Positions 58,921-64,000 of a stretch of DNA of 64,000 nt are shown here, piece by piece. The stretch spans positions 1-64,000 of the forward strand of contig NZ_ATVP01000007.1 in assembly GCF_000420785.1 (NCBI RefSeq). The letters are read 5' to 3'. Made by a program: the position numbers and the translations under genes. Position 1 is the stretch's first letter, and each line of letters begins with the position of its first letter. The notes under the pieces were generated by a model that was not told the DNA's origin, did no database searches, and saw only the letters and a list, made by a program, of their open reading frames with translations. The DNA comes from Streptococcus hyovaginalis DSM 12219 (GTDB lineage Bacteria; Bacillota; Bacilli; Lactobacillales; Streptococcaceae).

Positions 58921-59145
58921 ATGGATAACAGATTTACAAATTTCAATAAAGCTAAAGAAGAGGTAAAGGAGTCGGACTATAAAACAGAGGTAGTTATAGA
59001 AGAAGAGAAGAAAAAGACATATTCCTTTACTTTATTGCCGTCTGAAAGGCAGATGCTCAAGGAACTTGCCAATCAGTCGAGTATTAGAGTATCAGATTCA
59101 CAATTTTTAGGAAGTATTATCAGAGAAAAGTATAATGAGAGATAA
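58921..59145 (+). CDS. Small ParA-partner protein (ribbon-helix-helix-like)
   Basis: The 74-aa protein has an acidic/lysine N-terminus and then YSFTLLPSERQMLKELANQS and DSQFLGSIIREKYNER, matching the beta-strand plus two-helix RHH pattern of small partition/repressor proteins. ATG after AAAGGGGAAATAA. Expected to bind the repeated operators and stimulate the ParA ATPase. Confidence 0.65.
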   Translation: MDNRFTNFNKAKEEVKESDYKTEVVIEEEKKKTYSFTLLPSERQMLKELANQSSIRVSDSQFLGSIIREKYNER

Positions 59146-59177
59146 CGTTAATTAGTTTACTTTCATTGATTCAAGAG

Positions 59178-59229
59178 GAAGTTATTTTTTGAAGCAGAGT
59201 TATTAGTTTCAAAAAATAACTTCTTTTTT
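59178..59229 (+). terminator. Terminator after par-like genes
   Basis: GAAGTTATTTTTTGAA, 14-nt loop, TTCAAAAAATAACTTC, then TTTTTT. Separates the par-like pair from the peptide operon. Confidence 0.85.
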
Positions 59230-59250
59230 ATTTGAAAAGGGTAAAAAATG

Positions 59251-59339
59251 TAATGAACGGTTTTGTAAAGTTACGTTCGTTATCAAAAATAGTCCATTTA
59301 TTAGATTTATCATTTCTTTTTTAGAATTAGGGATATACT
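59251..59339 (+). promoter_or_regulatory. LytTR-type promoter of small-peptide operon
   Basis: CGTTCGTTA (59274-59282) and CATTTATTA (59295-59303), 21 bp apart, then 30 bp to TATACT (59334-59339). A further inverted half-site, TAATGAACG (reverse complement CGTTCATTA), is at 59251-59259. Nearly identical half-sites to the pheromone promoter. Confidence 0.8.
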
Positions 59340-59405
59340 GTTTTGTGTAAGGACGAGGCAAAACAAAACCGAGTCAGAATAAATGATTAACGAAAGGGAA
59401 ATGAT

Positions 59406-59492
59406 ATGTTTAAATTCAATTTGATTCAACCTAAAATCGGATTTGGAAAACGTAAACGACGTAATAATTTCATTAATCGAGTAGTTAATTAA
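59406..59492 (+). CDS. Small cationic leaderless peptide 1 (28 aa)
   Basis: GAAAGGGAAATGAT precedes ATG 59406. Sequence starts MFKFNLIQPKIGFGKRKRRN and ends FINRVVN. Net charge about +8, no acidic residue, no Cys, no GG leader or signal peptide. First gene behind the LytTR-type promoter. Candidate leaderless antimicrobial peptide. Too short for ordinary gene callers; supported by ribosome site, promoter and neighbours. Confidence 0.6.
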   Translation: MFKFNLIQPKIGFGKRKRRNNFINRVVN

Positions 59493-59510
59493 ATATTAAG
59501 GAGAGGCGCA

Positions 59511-59558
59511 ATGCTAAGACAAATTATTTATAGAATTCATCCCAGGGATGGGTGTTAA
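59511..59558 (+). CDS. Very short peptide 2 (15 aa)
   Basis: An excellent ribosome site (AAGGAGAGGCGCAATG) leads to MLRQIIYRIHPRDGC. The strong site argues that it is translated. It may be a truncated peptide gene: a one-base shift near the PRDG codons would read on for a few more residues (GMGVNYKNL). Function unknown. Confidence 0.45.
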   Translation: MLRQIIYRIHPRDGC

Positions 59559-59609
59559 TTATAAGAACCTTTAAAAAAATAATAGAATCAGAGAGGAAAG
59601 ACAGAAGTT

Positions 59610-59705
59610 ATGAATCGTAGATTACCAACACATCAAAATATTTGGTCTTCACCAGAAGACATTACCAATCGAATCAAGAAACCTAGGTTTCCTTGGAAAT
59701 ATTGA
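59610..59705 (+). CDS. Small leaderless peptide 3 (31 aa)
   Basis: GAGAGGAAAG lies 9 bp before ATG 59610. Starts MNRRLPTHQNIWSSPEDITN and ends RIKKPRFPWKY. No leader. The KKPRF string also ends the mature pheromone, and the Pro-Trp near the C-terminus recalls leaderless LsbB-type peptides, though the match is weak. Candidate bacteriocin or accessory peptide. Confidence 0.55.
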   Translation: MNRRLPTHQNIWSSPEDITNRIKKPRFPWKY

Positions 59706-59737
59706 AGATAAGACAAACGGAGTATACTCGTTAAGTA

Positions 59738-59839
59738 TAGTCTTTTGAATTAACTTTGATACATCGTCACTTTCGACTTGCCGTACTCAAGTACTGTCCG
59801 CGTCTCAGTTACTTGTCTGAAAGTTAATTCATTTGACTA
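59738..59839. mobile_element. MITE A, copy 2 (inside peptide operon)
   Basis: 102 bp, inverted relative to 40902-41003, flanked by TA (59736-59737 and 59840-59841). It separates peptide 3 from the tandem peptide genes and may add transcription or termination signals. Confidence 0.85.
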
Positions 59840-59888
59840 TATCACTATAAAACGGTCGCCACACATTGTAATCATAGGAGGAAGAAAT

Positions 59889-59981
59889 ATGCCAAAACGC
59901 ACTAAGAAAGTACAAAAACGCAACACAGTTAAAGTTGGCCCAGTATCAGTAACATACCGTAACGGTCGTCGCAGCATCTAA
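59889..59981 (+). CDS. Tandem cationic peptide A (30 aa)
   Basis: AGGAGGAAGAAAT then ATG. Starts MPKRTKKVQKRN and ends TVKVGPVSVTYRNGRRSI. About +10 net charge, no acidic residue, no leader, no Cys. The C-terminal 20 residues are identical to the next two genes. Leaderless bacteriocins often come as several similar tandem genes beside ABC export genes, as here. I do not recognise the family. The KVGP core is faintly like DUF4236 N-termini, which may be chance. Confidence 0.7.
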   Translation: MPKRTKKVQKRNTVKVGPVSVTYRNGRRSI

Positions 59982-60001
59982 TCAATCAAGGAGAAAGTCA
60001 C

Positions 60002-60091
60002 ATGTCAAAGAAAACAGTAAAAACAAAACGCAATACAGTTAAAGTTGGCCCAGTATCAGTAACATACCGTAACGGTCGTCGTAGCATCTAA
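60002..60091 (+). CDS. Tandem cationic peptide B (29 aa)
   Basis: AAGGAGAAAGTCAC then ATG. MSKKTVKTK then the shared RNTVKVGPVSVTYRNGRRSI. Differs from copy C by a few silent bases. Part of a 110-bp tandem duplication that includes its ribosome site. Confidence 0.72.
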   Translation: MSKKTVKTKRNTVKVGPVSVTYRNGRRSI

Positions 60092-60111
60092 TCACTCAAG
60101 GAGAAAGTCAC

Positions 60112-60201
60112 ATGTCAAAGAAAACAGTAAAAACAAAACGCAACACAGTTAAAGTTGGCCCAGTATCAGTAACATATCGTAACGGTCGTCGCAGCATCTA
60201 A
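60112..60201 (+). CDS. Tandem cationic peptide C (29 aa)
   Basis: Protein identical to peptide B, with synonymous changes only (for example AAC for AAT and TAT for TAC). Same upstream AAGGAGAAAGTCAC. The silent differences show selection for the peptide sequence or recent conversion. Confidence 0.72.
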   Translation: MSKKTVKTKRNTVKVGPVSVTYRNGRRSI

Positions 60202-60212
60202 TTTATTACGAG

Positions 60213-60306
60213 AGAATCAGATATACAGTAAAATCAAAACATAATACGTTGAAACTTGGATCAATCAAGTTTACTATTACACAATGTAAGTATGCATTTC
60301 TCTAGA
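60213..60306 (+). pseudogene. Decayed fourth copy of tandem peptide
   Basis: In register after copy C, with ACGAGAGAATC as a worn ribosome site. The homologous frame reads TVKSKHNTLKLGSIKFTITQ then CKYAFL and stop, against TVKTKRNTVKVGPVSVTYRN in copy C. The ATG is gone. Shows the array once had four units. Confidence 0.7.
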
Positions 60307-60308
60307 AA

Positions 60309-60358
60309 TTATTGATAGTTTTAACTATCAATAAGATGGGGATTATCAATATATAATC
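60309..60358 (+). terminator. Two hairpins between peptide array and ABC genes
   Basis: ATTGATAGTTTTAACTATCAAT (60311-60332) and GGGATTATCAATATATAATCCC (60339-60360). Neither has a long T-run. They may partly stop transcription or set differing mRNA stability between peptide and ABC parts. Confidence 0.5.
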
Positions 60359-60397
60359 CCTAGCTTATTGGTTATTAAAAATTAGGAGAAAAATTTT

Positions 60398-61135
60398 ATG
60401 TTAAAATCAGTGTTTAAAACAATTTTCAGTAGAAGAGATACAAAAATATTTTTATCATTTTGCTTTCTTCCTATTATTGTTCCATTCTTATCTGGAAATT
60501 TAGAAGCCTTAGATGTTGAATACACGAAAAGTTTTCTATCATTTTTAGAGACAACTTTACTAACTCAATATCGTTTAACTTTGCCAGTATTGATTTTTTC
60601 AATTGTAATTTCCTCTACCTTTAGAGATGAAATTGATAGTGGAATTATGTTCTTATATAAGGATATTCAACGATCTAAAATCTTTAACTCTAAAATATTT
60701 GGTCTTACACTAATTTATGGAATATATTTATTAAGTACTTTATTAATAACATTGATTACTTACTATGGTTTGATGTTGCCTAAATTTGGAGTAAGTATGA
60801 ATTTGTTTCCTAATGTGCATTTGGTGTTTGAACAGTCGTTCTTGACTATACTAGCTACTATTTTATTGAATCTAATTACTATTGTGATTGTAGTAATGGT
60901 GTCTGTGAGATCTAAAACATTGGCAGCAGTTTTATCTGGAGTATTCTTTGTATTGTTTACTGTAACAGGTACTCTTCTAGTTGGTATCAAATACTTAGTT
61001 CCTCTAACATATTCTAATTTCGTCTCTTCAAGTGGATTTGTAACATCTTTATTGCTCATTCTAATTATATCTACAATTTATTACTTAGTATGCTATTTTA
61101 TAGCTAAAAATAGATTTAAGAAGGTTGAGTTTTAA
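60398..61135 (+). CDS. ABC-2-like membrane permease 1
   Basis: The 245-aa protein has six TM helices. STFRDEIDSGIMFLYKDIQR then SKIF in the first cytosolic loop matches FKRELDEHTMFLYRDLSRTK of the permease at 63031, so the two are paralogues. ATG after TTAGGAGAAAAATT. Likely forms an exporter with the ATPase at 62153, for leaderless peptide export or self-immunity (inference). Confidence 0.8.
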   Translation: MLKSVFKTIFSRRDTKIFLSFCFLPIIVPFLSGNLEALDVEYTKSFLSFLETTLLTQYRLTLPVLIFSIVISSTFRDEIDSGIMFLYKDIQRSKIFNSKIFGLTLIYGIYLLSTLLITLITYYGLMLPKFGVSMNLFPNVHLVFEQSFLTILATILLNLITIVIVVMVSVRSKTLAAVLSGVFFVLFTVTGTLLVGIKYLVPLTYSNFVSSSGFVTSLLLILIISTIYYLVCYFIAKNRFKKVEF

Positions 61136-61136
61136 A

Positions 61137-61718
61137 ATGATTAAGAAAATTGAATATAAGTCTTTAGTTATCAGTTTAGGGCTAATTGTTATAGCTTCAT
61201 TATGTTATGCATTAGGAACATCTATATTGTTTATAGCATCGTTTAGTAGCATAGAAAATATGTACTTGGCATCTTTAATAACTTTTATGATACTTGGATT
61301 TATAGTACTACCGTATACTATATCACGTAATCATCTAAGAGAAGAAAAGTACCATGAAGTAACTTTTGATTTTAAACAATACGTTGTAATTGCAATTATC
61401 ATTTTTATGGTCAATCATTTCTTTATCCAAAGCGATGAGTACTTTCATCAGATGATTATTTCAATGTGTGAAGAGTTCTTATTCAGATATGTCATCTATC
61501 GAATGCTTCGTAGAGACTATAACTATATTGTTGCGATATTATTAACATCCATACTATTTGGTTTTATTCTACATATGGATTATCCTATTATGGATAATTT
61601 GTTGATTAGGACTCCGCTAGGAATTCTATTCTCAATATTTGCAACAAAGTTCGGTTTACAGTATGCCATAGCTGGTCACTGGTTATATAATTTAATAGTT
61701 TCAAAAATACTATTTTAA
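61137..61718 (+). CDS. CPBP-family intramembrane metalloprotease
   Basis: ATG 61137 follows the permease stop by 1 bp; 193 aa, about six TM helices. Motif 1 CEEFLFRYVIYRML (EExxxR), motif 2 FGFILH (FxxxH), motif 3 HWLYN (HxxxN): all catalytic/metal residues present. Such Abi-type proteases accompany bacteriocin loci for immunity or peptide processing. Confidence 0.88.
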   Translation: MIKKIEYKSLVISLGLIVIASLCYALGTSILFIASFSSIENMYLASLITFMILGFIVLPYTISRNHLREEKYHEVTFDFKQYVVIAIIIFMVNHFFIQSDEYFHQMIISMCEEFLFRYVIYRMLRRDYNYIVAILLTSILFGFILHMDYPIMDNLLIRTPLGILFSIFATKFGLQYAIAGHWLYNLIVSKILF

Positions 61719-61728
61719 GGAGAACGTT

Positions 61729-62160
61729 ATGCTATTTATTTTTTTTAACTTACTTTTCTATTTACTTTTAATTGCAATTAGTACCAGTTTTTTGAATTCT
61801 TTTACAGTACCGGTATTTTTGGGATTGTTATATTTATTGCCAGTTTGTATCAATATATTGTTTACTAAAATTCAAAAAAATAAAACATATAAATTGATTT
61901 CTAGCCTTTTATTTCCAACATTTTCACTCTTATCATACTTCTTATTTGCTTATATCACATCAAAATCGGGAGTATGGTTAGAATTTATCAATATGAATAC
62001 CCTATCTAATGGAGATATTAGTGTTGATATAGCTAAAAATCTATTTAGTTCATCACAAGTATCATTTGTTGTATTAGTTTATTATGCTTCCTCTATCGCA
62101 TATTACTTATTTACGAATACTGCTAAGAAAAAAGAAAATAAAGGTGTTAAATATGCTTAA
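61729..62160 (+). CDS. Small hydrophobic membrane protein, unknown
   Basis: The 143-aa protein has four TM helices (about 1-22, 27-45, 58-82, 108-132) and a basic tail KKKENKGVKYA. ATG after AAGGAGAACGTT. No family recognised. Its end overlaps the ATPase start by 8 bp. Probably an immunity or transporter accessory protein by context. Confidence 0.65.
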   Translation: MLFIFFNLLFYLLLIAISTSFLNSFTVPVFLGLLYLLPVCINILFTKIQKNKTYKLISSLLFPTFSLLSYFLFAYITSKSGVWLEFINMNTLSNGDISVDIAKNLFSSSQVSFVVLVYYASSIAYYLFTNTAKKKENKGVKYA

Positions 62161-63028
62161 AATCAAGAAAATTTCAAAACAATTTAAAGGAAATGATTTC
62201 TACTCTCTTCAAGACGTTAGCATGGAGATTAATAAGGGTGAGATTGTTGGATTAATTGGCAAAAACGGTGCTGGAAAATCTACCTTGATGAAAATGATGG
62301 CAAAATCCTTAAAACCTACCTCAGGGGTTATTACATATAATGGAGTTGATATTAACAGTCAGGATAATATCTTGATAGACTTTGGAATTATGATTGATCC
62401 GGTCTTTTATCCAGAAATGAGTGTTGTCGATAATTTGAAATTTTATTTAAAGCTACACGGGAAAGAAGAGCTATATCCTAATATTGAATCAACATTGAAA
62501 TTAGTTGAACTTTGGAATGCTAGGAATCGTAAACCTAAAGGATTTTCATTTGGGATGAAACAACGAACAGCATTAGCAATTGCTATGGTTGCAGAGCCAG
62601 ATTTCCTAATATTAGATGAGCCATTTGTTGGTCTTGATCCAATCGGTGTTCAAAAGTTGATTGATATTCTCAAGAAATGGTCTAGTGAACGTCAGATTTC
62701 AATGTTGATTTCTAGCCACCAATTAGGAGAATTGGAGGCATTGTGTAGTAGATATGTTTATATTGAAGGCGGTAAATTAGCCGATTCATTCGAAGGTTCT
62801 GAGCATCCAAGTGTAGTAGTCCATTTAGATAGTACTAAAAATATGGAGATCCTCAATCCTCTGTTGAGTGATACAATCAATTTGACTGATAATTTACTAG
62901 ATATTTCAACAGGAACAACGTCGGAAGATTTAAATAAGATTTTTGGAGTATTGGGAGAACAGGAATTAATTTTTAAAATTGAAGTCAAAGAAAATCACTT
63001 GAAGGAAATTTTTAATAAGGGGGCGTAG
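62153..63028 (+). CDS. ABC transporter ATP-binding protein
   Basis: ATG 62153 (AAAGGTG upstream) gives 291 aa. LIGKNGAGKSTLMKMMA (Walker A), KGFSFGMKQRTALAIAM (signature, SFGMK for LSGGQ), FLILDEPFVGLDP (Walker B). The C-terminal extension is typical of immunity/bacteriocin-type exporters. Serves the two paralogous permeases. Confidence 0.9.
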   Translation: MLKIKKISKQFKGNDFYSLQDVSMEINKGEIVGLIGKNGAGKSTLMKMMAKSLKPTSGVITYNGVDINSQDNILIDFGIMIDPVFYPEMSVVDNLKFYLKLHGKEELYPNIESTLKLVELWNARNRKPKGFSFGMKQRTALAIAMVAEPDFLILDEPFVGLDPIGVQKLIDILKKWSSERQISMLISSHQLGELEALCSRYVYIEGGKLADSFEGSEHPSVVVHLDSTKNMEILNPLLSDTINLTDNLLDISTGTTSEDLNKIFGVLGEQELIFKIEVKENHLKEIFNKGA

Positions 63029-63030
63029 TT

Positions 63031-63795
63031 ATGAAACAAATTTTTCAAGCCGTCTTTAGCTCTGTTTGGAAGCGGAAAGAGGTAAAAGTTTATCTATCAT
63101 TTACTCTATTTTCGCTAGTATATTTAGTAGGTTCATTTTTTGGGAACTCCAATTTTATGCAGATTGAAACACTCGATAGCTATAAAATTAGTGGGATTGA
63201 TTTTATAGATATGATGATGAGTTCGGTAGATGGCTTTATTCTACCAACTTTAGCAATTTATTTTTTGACAATATCTGTCTTCAAAAGAGAGCTAGATGAG
63301 CACACTATGTTTTTATATCGAGATTTGAGTCGGACTAAAACATTTTTTGCTAAGTATGTTAGTTTAATTTTAATCGTGGTAATTTTTCACCTCTTATTTG
63401 CTATGATGTCTGCGGTAGTTTATTATACAAGAGTAGTGCATCTGCCGTTTGCTTCATCTAGTTTCCTTGCTGGTACTATTACTATCACGCTTAAAAGTGT
63501 GTTAAGCTTGTTAGGGTTTCTTATGAAGGATATCTTTTCTGTAACTATAGCCAGTGTCATTTGTCTATACTGTAGTACAGGAGCTACCATGGTAACCGCT
63601 GTAGTATTGACCATTACTATGATGATTACCCCAATTATTGGAGGACCAGTAGCGCTGCTCTTTCCAAATGGATATCTTGAGTTAGGTAATGACAATATGC
63701 CATTAGCAATTCTGGGAACAATCGTAACGACTTGTCTGTATTCCATTATTTTTACAAAAGTTGGAGCAAAAAAATTTAAAAGTTTGGAGTTCTAA
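63031..63795 (+). CDS. ABC-2-like membrane permease 2
   Basis: The 254-aa protein has six TM helices; paralogue of the 60398 permease (shared Glu/Asp-MFLY-basic block). It starts 2 bp after the ATPase stop. A heterodimeric permease pair is plausible. Confidence 0.82.
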   Translation: MKQIFQAVFSSVWKRKEVKVYLSFTLFSLVYLVGSFFGNSNFMQIETLDSYKISGIDFIDMMMSSVDGFILPTLAIYFLTISVFKRELDEHTMFLYRDLSRTKTFFAKYVSLILIVVIFHLLFAMMSAVVYYTRVVHLPFASSSFLAGTITITLKSVLSLLGFLMKDIFSVTIASVICLYCSTGATMVTAVVLTITMMITPIIGGPVALLFPNGYLELGNDNMPLAILGTIVTTCLYSIIFTKVGAKKFKSLEF

Positions 63796-63797
63796 CT

Positions 63798-64000
63798 ATG
63801 AATCAAAATCTTTTAAAATTAATTATCAAGAACCTCAATAAGTCAAAATTTCTTTGTGGTTTACTGCTAAGTTTTATTGGAACAGTAATGAGTTTGTTTA
63901 TCCCGAAATTTATGGGCAATTTGTTAGATGAGAAATTTTTAACAACTCTTATTTCTAGTCCTGTAACAATTATAGTAGCTATAATATCTATTTCATCAAT
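63798..64000 (+). CDS. ABC exporter (fused TM-ATPase type), 5' part only
   Basis: ATG 63798; 67 codons visible before the window ends. MNQNLLKLIIKNLNKSKFL then a TM helix and SLFIPKFMGNLLDEKF, the start of an ABC_membrane domain. A second exporter in the same operon; the ATPase part is not seen. Confidence 0.7.
   Translation, partial: MNQNLLKLIIKNLNKSKFLCGLLLSFIGTVMSLFIPKFMGNLLDEKFLTTLISSPVTIIVAIISISS

Noticed and set aside
59778..59981. Longer 67-codon version of tandem peptide A
   Set aside because: Its upstream part is MITE sequence. The strong AGGAGG site and homology with copies B and C place the start at 59889.
60345..60374. Possible fifth LytTR site (TATTGGTTA) before the first ABC permease gene
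   Set aside because: There is no partner half-site 21 bp upstream, and the position 30 bp downstream falls inside the coding region.

Overview
The window is low-GC Firmicute DNA and looks like a chromosome of the genus Streptococcus, most likely the salivarius group (S. salivarius, S. thermophilus or S. vestibularis). Grounds: streptococcal-type housekeeping genes (trpS with a T-box leader, guaB, recF-yaaA, the M16 pair followed by rodZ-pgsA-ecfA1A2T, sdaAB-sdaAA, mnmA, mnmG, gdpP-rplI-dnaB, veg, rpsD), a copper operon with a CopY-type operator and CupA, and many decayed insertion sequences. This assignment is inference from gene content; no 16S rRNA gene is present.

Layout. 1-1.2 kb: IS debris around a tRNA-Glu. 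1.2-20 kb: ordinary core genes. 20-26 kb: an IS graveyard (ISL3, IS3, IS982 and IS1182 types) holding an M20 peptidase gene between perfect 35-bp inverted repeats and a ruined HAD phosphatase gene. 26-40 kb: core genes. 40-43.2 kb: small non-autonomous elements (one splits a DUF1304 gene and leaves a TA duplication) and an IS110 element. 43.3-49.6 kb: PadR/DUF1700/DUF4097 operon, an ABC exporter, an oxidoreductase and a Nudix hydrolase. 49.6-52.4 kb: copper export operon.

The accessory region of most interest is 52.5-64.0 kb. It encodes a LytTR quorum-sensing circuit: a receiver-only protein, a LytTR-only protein, a receiver-LytTR response regulator interrupted at A_AAA_AAG, and an HPK10-type kinase. 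It also has a double-glycine pheromone precursor, a C39-peptidase ABC exporter and a ParA/small-protein pair. These are followed by a chain of tiny cationic peptide genes without leaders: three unrelated ones, then three tandem near-identical 29-30 aa peptides and a decayed fourth copy. Two paralogous ABC permeases, a CPBP protease, an ABC ATPase and an ABC exporter running off the window follow them.

Reading the upstream regions, I find the same promoter architecture four times: two 9-bp half-sites 21 bp apart, then exactly 30 bp to a -10 box. It lies before the receiver-only gene, the LytTR/response-regulator/kinase operon, the pheromone gene and the small-peptide operon. This ties them into one candidate regulon. 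The simplest model, which is inference, is that the exported pheromone is sensed by the kinase and the response regulator turns on the circuit and a multi-peptide leaderless bacteriocin-like system with its own ABC/CPBP export or immunity module.
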